Origin: Caulobacter sp.
GTDB taxonomy: Bacteria; Pseudomonadota; Alphaproteobacteria; Caulobacterales; Caulobacteraceae
DNA length: 61,609 nt
Direction of reading: 5' to 3'
NCBI GenBank assembly: GCA_030678995.1
Contig: JAUXTQ010000012.1
Location: 1-61,609, forward strand
Below the pieces are notes generated by a model. That model was not told where the DNA came from, ran no database searches, and worked only from the letters and a program-made list of their open reading frames with translations. Position 1 is the first letter of the stretch. Each line of letters opens with the position of its first letter. The position numbers and the translations under genes are program-made. Of the stretch, positions 52,033-61,609 are shown piece by piece.

Positions 52033-53181
52033 TCAGATAGACCGCGCCCATTCCCTGACATCCGCCACGAACAGGTCCGGTTCTTCCATCGCGGCGAAAT
52101 GGCCGCCACTGGGCATCTCGGTCCAGCGGGTGATGTTGTAGGCCCGGTCGGCCCAGCTGCGGGGCGGGGCTTGGTAGAGGGCCTCGCCGGGGAAGTTGGC
52201 GAAGGCGGTCGGGGTCTCGCAGCGCTGGCCTTCGGCGAGGTTGATGCCGCCCTCCTCGATCAGGCCGCGGTAATACCAGGCGCCGGTCGTGAAGCTGCCG
52301 GTCATCACGTAGATCATCACATTGGTCAGCAGCTGGTCGCGGCTGTAGGCGCCGATCAGCGGTTTGGTTCGCAGGTCCGACCAGTCATAGAACCGCTCGA
52401 GGATCCAGGCCGCCTGGCCGACCGGGTTTCCGGCGCCCAGCCAGGCCATGGACTGGGGCTTGGAGACCTGCACCTGCAGATAGGCGCCCAGCCGCTGGCC
52501 GGCGGCGGCGGTGCGGCCGATCCAGGCGATCTCCTCCGGAGAGGTCGGCGCGCCGGACGGGCGGAAGCCAATCATGTTCAGGTGGATGGCCTTCGCGTGG
52601 TCCCCGTGGTCGAAGCCAAGCCAGGACGTCACCACCGCCCCCCAGTCGCCGCCCTGGGCGAGGTAGGTCGGGTAGCCCAGCACGTCCGTCATCAGGGCGT
52701 TGAACAGCCGCGCCGTCAGCCGCTGGCCGACCGGCCGCGCCGGCTTGGAGGAGAAGCCGAAGCCCGGCAGGCTGGGAACCACGACGTCGAAGGCGTCCTC
52801 CGCCTTGCCGCCGTGCCGGCTCGGGAAGGCCAGTTTGTCGATGCTGGCCCAGAACTCGTAGTGGCTGCCCGGCCAGCCGTGGGACAGCAGCAGCGGCCGC
52901 TTGCCGCCGGCCTCGCCGACCACGTGGACGAAGTGGATGTCGAAATCCTCGACCCGCGCGGTGAACTGCGGGAAGCGGTTGAGCTCGGCCATCGCCGCCC
53001 GCCAGTCATACTGGTCAGCCCAGTAAGCGCAGGTCTCCTCCAGAAAGGCCGCGTCGCAGCCGTAGAGCCAGCCGTCCTCCACCGCCGGCGCCGGCGGCCA
53101 GGGATAGTGCCGCACCTGGTCCAGCACCCGGCGGACGTCGGTTTCCGACCAGTCGACCGTGAAGGGTTTGGGCTGGGTCAT
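52033..53181 (-). CDS. Epoxide hydrolase (EHN domain plus alpha/beta hydrolase)
   Basis: Hydrates an epoxide to a diol. A 382-residue protein with the N-terminal EHN domain (FTVDWSETDVRRVLDQVRHY, WADQYDWRAAMAELNRFPQF) and an alpha/beta hydrolase domain: LLLSHGWPGSHYEFW, the nucleophile Asp in LAQGGDWGAVVTSWLG, the late active-site His in MPSGGHFAAMEEPDLF, and candidate lid tyrosines in the C-terminal third. The ATG at 53181 is preferred over 53196 because GGAG lies at ribosome-site distance. Members of this type act on aromatic or alkyl epoxides. Confidence 0.9.
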   Translation of the reverse strand: MTQPKPFTVDWSETDVRRVLDQVRHYPWPPAPAVEDGWLYGCDAAFLEETCAYWADQYDWRAAMAELNRFPQFTARVEDFDIHFVHVVGEAGGKRPLLLSHGWPGSHYEFWASIDKLAFPSRHGGKAEDAFDVVVPSLPGFGFSSKPARPVGQRLTARLFNALMTDVLGYPTYLAQGGDWGAVVTSWLGFDHGDHAKAIHLNMIGFRPSGAPTSPEEIAWIGRTAAAGQRLGAYLQVQVSKPQSMAWLGAGNPVGQAAWILERFYDWSDLRTKPLIGAYSRDQLLTNVMIYVMTGSFTTGAWYYRGLIEEGGINLAEGQRCETPTAFANFPGEALYQAPPRSWADRAYNITRWTEMPSGGHFAAMEEPDLFVADVREWARSI

Positions 53182-53208
53182 GGTCTGCTCCTGCATCGCC
53201 GTGGCGCG

Positions 53209-53325
53209 TCCTTCGACACGGCCCTTCGGGCCTGCTCAGGATGACGTGGAGGAGAGGGCTTCAAATTCATACGTCATGGTGAGCAGCGCTCGAAGAGCGC
53301 GTGTCGAACCACGCACGCGTTACGC
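53209..53325. repeat. Inverted repeat of the TCCTTCGACACG type
   Basis: TCCTTCGACACG...CCTGCTCAGGATGACG on the left is mirrored by CGTCATGGTGAGCAG...CGTGTCGAACCA on the right, imperfectly. It fills the gap between the epoxide hydrolase promoter and the end of the next TetR gene. Related alphaproteobacterial repeats are known from memory. It is likely a transcription terminator for the TetR gene. Confidence 0.6.
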
Positions 53326-53333
53326 AGCGACCG

Positions 53334-53936
53334 TCAAGCGTCCGGCTTCAGCCCGCGCAGGATCGTCTCGAACGCCTGGCGTCGAAGGGCCGAGGGGTCG
53401 ATGTCCGCCGACAGCTTGCCGGCCATCTGCAGCACCAGCTCGCCGTGCAGGGCGGCCCAGAGGATGTGGGCGATCATCACCGGGTCGCCCCTCGCCTCAC
53501 CCGCCGCCACCAGCCCCTCGGCGTGGCGGATCAACATCGTGCGCGAGCGACGGCTGGCCGCCACCAGCTCGGGATAGTCGGCCTCGTTCGGCTGGGAGAG
53601 ATCGAACATCAGCCGGTAGGCGTCGGGGTTCTCCAACGCGAACCGCACATAGGCGCGGCCCGTGGATTCACTGAGGGCGACGCCCTCCGCCCGTTCCGAC
53701 GTGGCCGCTTCAAGCGCCGAGGCGAAGCGGTCGAAGCCGCTGGCCCGCACGGCCGCCAGGATCGCGTCCTTGTCCTTGAAGTAGCGATAGGGGGTCATGG
53801 GCGACACCCCCAGTTCGGCGGCCAGCTGGCGCATGGTCACGCCGTCCGGGCCCCGCTCGCCGAACAGCCGCTCGGCCGCGGCGATCAGGCGCTCGCGGAA
53901 GTCGGCGACATCGCTGTCAGTGAGGAGACGGGGCAT
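53334..53936 (-). CDS. TetR-family regulator with WHG-type C-terminal domain
   Basis: A 200-residue repressor. The N-terminal HTH is ERLIAAAERLFGERGPDGVTM, RQLAAELGVSPMTPYRYFKDKD. The C-terminal domain has LMFDLSQPNEADYPELV and ILWAALHGELVLQMAGKL, with Trp-x-x-x-His-Gly as in the WHG family. It is divergent from the DUF2855 gene, and the TTTAC-N3-GTA half-palindromes at 53966 and 55126-55151 are its probable operators, linking it to the DUF2855 and carotenoid oxygenase genes. Confidence 0.9.
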   Translation of the reverse strand: MPRLLTDSDVADFRERLIAAAERLFGERGPDGVTMRQLAAELGVSPMTPYRYFKDKDAILAAVRASGFDRFASALEAATSERAEGVALSESTGRAYVRFALENPDAYRLMFDLSQPNEADYPELVAASRRSRTMLIRHAEGLVAAGEARGDPVMIAHILWAALHGELVLQMAGKLSADIDPSALRRQAFETILRGLKPDA

Positions 53937-53965
53937 GGACTGTTGGACTCGGTGGGTCGGCTAGA

Positions 53966-53978
53966 TTTACAGTGTACG
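53966..53978. promoter_or_regulatory. Operator-like site TTTAC-AGT-GTACG
   Basis: A TTTAC-N3-GTAAA-type element with one imperfect half, in the 69-base gap between the divergent TetR and DUF2855 genes. The same motif occurs twice upstream of the carotenoid oxygenase (55126-55151). Confidence 0.6.
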
Positions 53979-54005
53979 CGCATCATCCGGCAAGGGAGAC
54001 GGGAC

Positions 54006-55070
54006 ATGACCACGCAGGGCTGGGATCTGCTTGTCCGCCGCAGCGACCTCCACGAGACGAAGATCGCCCCGACCACGGCGCCCGAGCCGGCCGACGGCGA
54101 GGTGCTGTTCCGCGTCGAGTCCTTCGCCCTGACGGCCAACAACGTCACCTACGCCGTGGCCGGGGACCAGATCGGCTACTGGCGGTTCTTCCCCAAGGCC
54201 GACGGCTGGGGCTGCATCCCCGCCTGGGGCTATGGCGTGGTCGAGGCCTCGGCCCATCCCGACTTCGCCGCGGGCGACCGGTTCTACGGCTACTGGCCGA
54301 TGGCCACGCACCTGCTGGCCAGGCCCCGCCGGACCAAGGCCGGCTTCGTCGATGAGGTCGCCCACCGCGCCGACCTGCCGCCGACCTACAACCAGTATGT
54401 CGATGCGCCGGCGGATGCGCCGTTGCAGGACCAGCGGTCGTTGCTCAATCCGCTGTTCATGACCGGCTTTCTGCTCGACGACCTGCTGTCCGACAACGGC
54501 CATTTCGGCGCGAAGTCGGTGATCCTCGCCAGCGCCTCCAGCCGCACGGCCCTCTGCCTCGCCAGCCTGCTGAAGCGGGCCGGCCAAGTGAAGGTCGTCG
54601 GCCTGACCTCGCCCCGCAACAAGGCCTTCGTCGAGAGTCTGGGTTTCTACGACCAGGTCGTCCTCTACGACGACATCGCCGACGCGCCGGTCGAGACGCC
54701 GGCGGTGCTGGTGGATTTCGCCGGCGACACGGCGGTGAGGACCGCGGTGCATACGCGGTTCGGCGACGACCTGGCCTACAGCTGCCTGGTCGGCATCACC
54801 CACTGGGAGGGTCCGCGCGACATGGGCGAGCTGCCCGGCCCGACGCCGACCTTCTTCTTCGCCCCCGACCGGATCGTGAAGCGGCGGCAAGACTGGGGTC
54901 CGGGCGGGCTGGAAGAGCGCTACGCCGCCGCCTGGGACCGGTTCGTCGCCGACACGCCGCGCTGGCTGACGCTGAAGGCGTTGGATGGCGCGAAGGCGTT
55001 GCAAGGCGCCTTCCTTGATGTTCTCAACGGCCGGAACAGCTCCAGCGAGGGGATCATCGTTCGCCCTTAG
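54006..55070 (+). CDS. DUF2855 family protein
   Basis: A 354-residue protein of the DUF2855 family, distantly related to medium-chain reductases: FRVESFALTANNVTYAVAGD, YWRFFPKADGWGCIPAWGYG, GDRFYGYWPMATHLLARP and SVILASASSRTALCLASLL, where the Rossmann glycines are replaced by Ala/Ser. An enzymatic role is not established. It is first gene right of the TetR promoter and 99 bases before the carotenoid oxygenase. Confidence 0.85.
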   Translation: MTTQGWDLLVRRSDLHETKIAPTTAPEPADGEVLFRVESFALTANNVTYAVAGDQIGYWRFFPKADGWGCIPAWGYGVVEASAHPDFAAGDRFYGYWPMATHLLARPRRTKAGFVDEVAHRADLPPTYNQYVDAPADAPLQDQRSLLNPLFMTGFLLDDLLSDNGHFGAKSVILASASSRTALCLASLLKRAGQVKVVGLTSPRNKAFVESLGFYDQVVLYDDIADAPVETPAVLVDFAGDTAVRTAVHTRFGDDLAYSCLVGITHWEGPRDMGELPGPTPTFFFAPDRIVKRRQDWGPGGLEERYAAAWDRFVADTPRWLTLKALDGAKALQGAFLDVLNGRNSSSEGIIVRP

Positions 55071-55073
55071 GAC

Positions 55074-55104
55074 TCCCTTCCCCCTGGAGGGGGAAAGGGA
55101 GAGG
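55074..55104 (+). terminator. Hairpin after the DUF2855 gene
   Basis: CTTCCCCCT and GGAGGGGGAAAG form a strong stem with an almost no-loop turn, starting right after the stop codon at 55070. No T-tract follows. It may terminate or reduce read-through toward the carotenoid oxygenase, which has its own operator-bearing promoter. Confidence 0.55.
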
Positions 55105-55125
55105 AAATGGCATTGTCATTTATAA

Positions 55126-55151
55126 TTTACGCTGTAAGTTGACGCTGTAAA
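55126..55151. promoter_or_regulatory. Two abutting operator-like sites upstream of the carotenoid oxygenase
   Basis: TTTAC-GCT-GTAAG (55126-55138) and TTGAC-GCT-GTAAA (55139-55151) lie end to end, each a near-palindrome with the core ACGCTGTAA. The pair is in an AT-rich patch (ATTTATAATTTACGC) that also resembles a -10 region, 19 bases before the ATG. Shared with the site at 53966, this points to control by the nearby WHG TetR regulator. Confidence 0.7.
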
Positions 55152-55169
55152 GATCGAACTGGAGACCCC

Positions 55170-56561
55170 ATGGACCGTGACGTGCGCGTGAACCCCTATC
55201 TGGCGGGCGCCTTCGCCCCGGTCCGGACCGAGGACGACTTCGACCTGACGGTCGAGGGCGAGATCCCCGCCGGCCTGCGCGGGGCCCTGTATCGCAACGG
55301 ACCGAACCCGCAGTTCGAGCCGCGCGACCCCAACCACCACTGGTTCGCCGGCGACGGCATGATCCACGGCTTCTGGGTCGCGGACGGCAAGGTCCGCTAC
55401 CGTAACCGCTATGTCCGCACCCCGCGCTGGGAGGCCGAGAACAAGGCCGGCAAGTCGCTGTTCGGCACCTTCGGCAACCCGATGACCACCGACCCGGAGG
55501 TGTTCGGCAAGGTCGACTCCGGCGTGGCCAACACCAACATCGTCTGGCACGGCGGCCGCCTGCTGGCGCTGGAGGAAGGACACGAACCGTTCGGCCTCGA
55601 TCCCGACACCCTCGAGCCGCGCGGCTACCAGCCGTTCGGCGGCAAGGTCACCGCCCATCCCAAGGAAGACCCGGTGACGAAGGACCTGGTGTTCTTCGGC
55701 TACGCCGACGCCCCGATGCCCTTCTCGCCCAACATCAGCTATGGCGTGATGGGCGCCGACGGCACGCTCAAGCGCCGCGACACCTTCCAGGCGCCCTACT
55801 GCTCGATGATCCACGACTTCATGGTCACCGGCGGCCACGTCCTGTTCCCGGTCCTGCCGCTCAGCGGCAGCATGGAGCGGGCGATGAAGGGCCTGCCCCC
55901 CTTCGCCTGGGAGCCGGAGAAGCCCGCCCTGGTCGGCGTCATGGCGCGCGACGCGGCCGTGGATACGATTCGCTGGTTCCAGACCGACGCCTGCTACGTC
56001 TTCCATGTGATGAACGCCTGGGACGAGGACGGGAAGGTCGTCGCCGACGTGATGAAGTACGCCGTCGCGCCGCTGTTCCCCCTGGCCGACGGCAGCCCCG
56101 GCAAGCAGGCCGGCGCCTATCTGGTGCGCTGGACCTTCGACCTGGCCGGGGATTCCAACGTCATCAAGGAAGAGCCGCTCGACGACCTGGCCGGCGAGTT
56201 CCCCCGCTACGATGAGCGGTTCACCTTCAAGGCCAACCGCCACGGCTGGTATTCGACCCAGACGGCCAAGCCGGGCGACATCCGCACCAATGGCCTCAGC
56301 CATTTCGACCTGACCACCCGCAAGCGGACAGACTGGATCAGCGACGCCGGCGACGCGGTGTCGGAGCCGGTGTTCGTGCCCCGTTCGGCGGACGCCCCAG
56401 AAGGCGATGGCTGGATCGTGGCGGTGCAGTACGTCGCCGGCGAAGCCCGCAGCGACTTCGTGGTGTTCGAGGCCCAGGACATGGCCAAGGGCCCCATCGC
56501 CCGCGCGAAAATGCCCAGGCGCGTGCCGCTGGGCTTTCATGGGAACTGGGTGGGGGCGTAG
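55170..56561 (+). CDS. Carotenoid/stilbene cleavage oxygenase
   Basis: Non-haem iron dioxygenase that cleaves a C=C bond in an apocarotenoid, carotenoid or lignostilbene-type substrate. The 463-residue beta-propeller has the four iron-ligand histidines: His163 in GKVTAHPKEDP, His215 in SMIHDFMVT, His279 in CYVFHVMNAW and His457 in PLGFHGNWV. Starts at 55170 after a GGAGACC ribosome site. The upstream TTTAC-type sites suggest induction by an aromatic or isoprenoid ligand. It is last before a hairpin at 56570. Confidence 0.93.
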   Translation: MDRDVRVNPYLAGAFAPVRTEDDFDLTVEGEIPAGLRGALYRNGPNPQFEPRDPNHHWFAGDGMIHGFWVADGKVRYRNRYVRTPRWEAENKAGKSLFGTFGNPMTTDPEVFGKVDSGVANTNIVWHGGRLLALEEGHEPFGLDPDTLEPRGYQPFGGKVTAHPKEDPVTKDLVFFGYADAPMPFSPNISYGVMGADGTLKRRDTFQAPYCSMIHDFMVTGGHVLFPVLPLSGSMERAMKGLPPFAWEPEKPALVGVMARDAAVDTIRWFQTDACYVFHVMNAWDEDGKVVADVMKYAVAPLFPLADGSPGKQAGAYLVRWTFDLAGDSNVIKEEPLDDLAGEFPRYDERFTFKANRHGWYSTQTAKPGDIRTNGLSHFDLTTRKRTDWISDAGDAVSEPVFVPRSADAPEGDGWIVAVQYVAGEARSDFVVFEAQDMAKGPIARAKMPRRVPLGFHGNWVGA

Positions 56562-56569
56562 CGGCCCTC

Positions 56570-56597
56570 GGGACAGACACCTGCGGGTGTCTGTCCC
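56570..56597. terminator. Single REP hairpin, GGGACAGACACC family, between convergent genes
   Basis: GGGACAGACACC and GGTGTCTGTCCC are perfect 12-base reverse complements around TGCG. It is one unit of the family seen in inverted pair form at 20185-20279. It lies between the carotenoid oxygenase and secA stops (9 bases on each side) and probably terminates both transcripts. Confidence 0.85.
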
Positions 56598-56606
56598 TCC
56601 TCAGGA

Positions 56607-59372
<2,766 letters not shown>

Positions 59373-59593
59373 GCGTTGGGAAATCCGATGAAACGTTGGG
59401 CGCGGCGGCCGTTCGGTGTTCGTGCAAGCCCTTTCGGGCGCACGGAAATCCGCCCGTTCAAGCGCGCGGGAGACTTAAGCAGCGGGTCTGCCAGTGTCAA
59501 CGCGAGGGGTGGCGAGCTCGCCGCCGCCTGACGCCTTTGCGCCACAGGTCGGTGGATCGGGGGAACAGGTCAAGCAGTCCCAAGGGACATCAG
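59373..59593. other. secA upstream region with no recognisable gene
   Basis: This 221-base stretch must hold the secA promoter. It has no convincing frame: open frames here are antisense to secA or very short. No obvious operator or terminator was found. The inverted repeat starting at 59594 follows. Confidence 0.5.
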
Positions 59594-59686
59594 GGAAATC
59601 AGGGGACAGCTTACTCATTTCCGGCGCGCGCCGTGTGTCCATCGCCTGAGACCCGAGGGAAATGAGTAAGCTGTCCCCTGATTTCC
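59594..59686. repeat. Inverted repeat, GGGGACAGCTTAC family, 5' of the RAYT gene
   Basis: Arms 59594-59622 and 59658-59686 are perfect 29-base reverse complements; the core is GGGGACAGCTTACTCATTTC and the outer GGAAATCA is mirrored. The loop is 35 bases. It lies 166 bases upstream of the RAYT ATG; the other flanking copy is 60503-60596. Bases 59687-59852 contain no other recognised feature. Confidence 0.92.
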
Positions 59687-59852
59687 GGGTGTGTCGCGAT
59701 GTCCCGCGATGTCGCGAGAGTATTCGTCCCGCGAGTCCCGCTGCCTGGTCGATAGCGGCCGAGACCCGCGGCAGGGCGCGTTCACTCGCGGAAAAGCCGA
59801 GTCCTCGCCCTGGCCGATTGCCCACCGGCGCATTCTCTCGTAGATTGTTCCC

Positions 59853-60575
59853 ATGGCGAGACTCGCGCGAACAGTCGTGCCCGGCCTTCCTCATCACGTA
59901 ACCCAACGCGGAAATCGCCGGGCTCCAATTTTCTTCGCTCCGGGCGATCAGAGAATCTACCTGAACCTTCTCAAGGAGCAGGTTGATCGCTGGGGCGTGG
60001 AGGTCTGGGCCTATTGCCTGATGCCCAACCACCTCCATCTCGTGGCGACGCCGTCCGACGAAGGTGGCCTTGCCCGGGCGTTCGGCGAGGCGCATCGGCG
60101 CTACACAACATTCGTCAACGCCCGTCACGAGTGGACCGGACACCTGTTTCAGGCCCGGTTCGCTTCAGTCGTTCTGGACGAGCGCCACCTCCTCACCGCA
60201 GCCCGATATGTGACCTTGAACCCCGTCCGGGCCGGGCTGGTCGATAGAGCGGAAGACTGGCCCTGGTCGAGCGCGCGAGCGCATCTGGCGGGGCGGGACG
60301 ACCAGCTCGTGCGCGTCGCGCCGCTGCTGTCACGGATCGACAGCTTCGCCGATACGCTGGAGACAGAGCCCATCGACGGAGAATTTTCCGGGCTTCGCGC
60401 GGCGGAAACAACGGGCCGACCGTTGGGATCGGATGCGTTCATTGCCGACCTTGAAAGGCGTCTCGATCGAACGCTCGCGCGACAACGCCCCGGGCCCAAA
60501 CCGCAATTCAGGGGACAGCTTACTTATTTCCCCGAGGCGACGCGGACGGGCGGACGCGGGACAGATGGGAAATAA
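59853..60575 (+). CDS. REP-associated tyrosine transposase (RAYT, Y1_Tnp family)
   Basis: A 240-residue single-strand transposase-type protein of the IS200/IS605-like Y1 superfamily. N-terminus PGLPHHVTQRGNRRAPIFF, the HUH motif His60-Leu-His62-Leu-Val in MPNHLHLVAT, RYTTFVNARHEWTGHLFQAR, and the catalytic-type Tyr119 in AARYVTLNPVRAGLV are as expected. RAYTs are thought to mobilise REP/REPIN sequences (established idea, mechanism not proven here). Two matching inverted repeats flank or overlap the gene, and its last ~23 residues (QFRGQLTYFP and beyond) are encoded by the 3' repeat. It is flanked by secA on the left and the PpiC lipoprotein on the right. Confidence 0.92.
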   Translation: MARLARTVVPGLPHHVTQRGNRRAPIFFAPGDQRIYLNLLKEQVDRWGVEVWAYCLMPNHLHLVATPSDEGGLARAFGEAHRRYTTFVNARHEWTGHLFQARFASVVLDERHLLTAARYVTLNPVRAGLVDRAEDWPWSSARAHLAGRDDQLVRVAPLLSRIDSFADTLETEPIDGEFSGLRAAETTGRPLGSDAFIADLERRLDRTLARQRPGPKPQFRGQLTYFPEATRTGGRGTDGK

Positions 60576-60596
60576 GTAAGCTGTCCCCTGAATTGC
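60503..60596. repeat. Inverted repeat, GGGGACAGCTTAC family, overlapping the RAYT 3' end
   Basis: Arms 60503-60532 and 60567-60596 are perfect 30-base reverse complements; the core is GGGGACAGCTTACTTATTTC and the outer GCAATTCA is mirrored. The loop is 34 bases. The RAYT TAA (60573-60575) lies in the right arm, so the repeat encodes the protein's C-terminus. Confidence 0.92.
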
Positions 60597-60686
60597 CGCC
60601 TGTCCTGTCCCCGCCTCCACGCATTTCCCTTCGCCCGAAAGCGCGCTAGGACCGAAGGCTGAGGCTCCCGTGGAGAAGTGTCCGCC

Positions 60687-61609
60687 ATGAAGACCGCAAC
60701 GACCGGCGCGTGGGGCGTCGTCATCGCTCTGACCGTGGCCCTGGCCCTGGCCGCCTGCGGCCGGCCCGAGGGCAACGAGAAGCCGCCGCAGGCCGGCGAT
60801 GCGGCGGTCGCGCGCGTCGATGGCAGGACGGTCTGGGCCTCGGACGTCAAGCGCGAGGCCGTGGCCCAGGGCCTGATCAGCGAGGGCGAGCCGCTCGACA
60901 TCTCCTCGGACCTGTTCCGCCGGGTGATGGACGAAGTGGTCGACCAGAAGCTGCTGGCCGCCGAGGCGCTGAAGCGCAAGCTGGACCGCGACCCGGTGGC
61001 CCAGCGCCGCCTGGCCGCCGCGCGCGAGCGGATCCTGGGCGACATGCTGGTCGAGAGCGTGGTCGAGAAGGCCGTGACCCCCGGCGCTATCCGCGAACTC
61101 TACCAGGAGCAGCTGCGGCTCTCGAAACAGTCCGAGGAGCTCAAGGCCCGCCAGATCGTCGTCGCCACCCAGGCCGAGGCCGAACAGGTCGGGAAGCTGC
61201 TGGCCGCCGGCGCCTCGTTCGAGGCCCTGGCCATGGAGCGGTCGACGGACGCGGCCACCCGCTTCAGCGGTGGCGACATCGGCGGCTATTTCACGCTCGA
61301 CGTGATGCCCGACCCCTATGTGGCCGCGCTCAAGGACGCCAAGCCCGGCGACCTGATCGGCCCGTTCGCCGTCGAGGGCGGCTGGGCCCTGGTCAAGGTC
61401 GAGGAGACACGCCAGGAGGCGCCGATCACCTTCGAGGCCGCCCGCCCGCAGATCGTCCGCTTCCTGACCTACGACAAGGTCCGCGACCTGCTGGAGAAGC
61501 TGCGCGCCGGGACCAAGGTGCAGGTGCTGCTGGGCAAGACGCAGGAGGTGCCGGGCGCGCCGCGCGAGCCGGCCTCGGCCCCGCCCGCCCCGCCGCCCGC
61601 CGCGACCGC
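60687..61609 (+). CDS. PpiC-type peptidyl-prolyl isomerase lipoprotein (3' end outside window)
   Basis: Parvulin-type chaperone in the SurA/PpiC group, likely anchored by a lipid. A lipoprotein signal (VVIALTVALALAACG, lipobox LAAC) is followed by a helical SurA-N-like region and a PpiC domain (LKARQIVVATQAEAEQVGKL, AMERSTDAATRFSGGDIGGY, VAALKDAKPGDLIGPFAVEG). The start ATG is at 60687, and the frame is open to the end of the window, with a Pro/Ala-rich tail in view. It would assist outer-membrane protein folding after SecA-driven export. Its neighbour secA on the other side of the RAYT gene suggests an original secA-ppiC divergent pair. Confidence 0.85.
   Translation, partial: MKTATTGAWGVVIALTVALALAACGRPEGNEKPPQAGDAAVARVDGRTVWASDVKREAVAQGLISEGEPLDISSDLFRRVMDEVVDQKLLAAEALKRKLDRDPVAQRRLAAARERILGDMLVESVVEKAVTPGAIRELYQEQLRLSKQSEELKARQIVVATQAEAEQVGKLLAAGASFEALAMERSTDAATRFSGGDIGGYFTLDVMPDPYVAALKDAKPGDLIGPFAVEGGWALVKVEETRQEAPITFEAARPQIVRFLTYDKVRDLLEKLRAGTKVQVLLGKTQEVPGAPREPASAPPAPPPAAT

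Overview
The window is a dense, very GC-rich chromosomal segment with about 54 genes and pseudogenes. Many genes overlap by 1-4 bases in co-directional runs. The content fits an oligotrophic alphaproteobacterium, most likely in Caulobacterales (Caulobacter/Phenylobacterium-like): a TonB-dependent receptor beside a TPR-sulfotransferase, a urate-to-malate pathway, a Rut pyrimidine pathway, a carotenoid cleavage oxygenase, and secA next to a parvulin lipoprotein. The taxon is an inference. I saw no rRNA, tRNA, CRISPR array, prophage or classical insertion sequence.

Layout. 1-1976: aldehyde dehydrogenase (5' end outside the window) and an enoyl-CoA hydratase-like gene. 2188-8256: DUF1801 gene, remnant of an SRPBCC gene, ArsR regulator, TonB receptor, TPR-sulfotransferase, and a DUF3995 gene broken by one in-frame stop. 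8258-19273: purine degradation. xdhABC, puuD, hiuH, uraD, puuE, allantoicase and allA convert xanthine to glyoxylate plus urea, and a convergent malate synthase A takes up the glyoxylate. 19342-25802: an acyl-CoA synthetase, TetR, VOC dioxygenase-like protein, FAH-family hydrolase, FAD monooxygenase and hot-dog hydratase that look like a ring-hydroxylation/meta-cleavage block. 26164-29842: a Rut pyrimidine cluster with divergent rutE and the order rutBCDA. 30939-33824: 2OG-Fe oxygenase, ribokinase, nucleoside hydrolase. 33867-37286: an ECF sigma/anti-sigma pair, a secreted subtilase and a Gly/Ser-rich secreted protein, tied together by a shared promoter motif. 37394-46948: GST, hydrolase-membrane protein, TauD enzyme, and a divergon with a formylglycine-generating enzyme and haloalkane dehalogenase on one side and a metallo-beta-lactamase-fold enzyme and sulfatase on the other. 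47085-56561: RNA methyltransferase, acyl-CoA dehydrogenase, threonine aldolase, MFS transporter, epoxide hydrolase, TetR, DUF2855 protein and carotenoid oxygenase. 56607-61609: secA, a REP-associated tyrosine transposase (RAYT), and a PpiC-type lipoprotein cut by the window end.

The genes between about 8.2 and 33.8 kb form a nucleobase/nucleoside catabolic island: nucleoside hydrolase and ribokinase take nucleosides apart, the Xdh-to-AllA enzymes and malate synthase handle purines, and Rut handles pyrimidines. Transporters, urease and RutF are not in the window.

The most unusual layer is the repeat content. At least ten inverted-repeat elements with arms of about 25-30 bp sit at gene ends. 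They carry GGGGACAGCTTAC-, GGGGACATGTACC- or GGGACAGACACC-type cores. Two flank or overlap the RAYT gene, whose own C-terminus is encoded by one of them. Several supply the stop codons of neighbouring genes. A different palindromic element lies in frame inside xdhC, and a third type (about 133-142 bp) occurs three times near 26-32 kb, twice supplying a stop codon at the same internal position.
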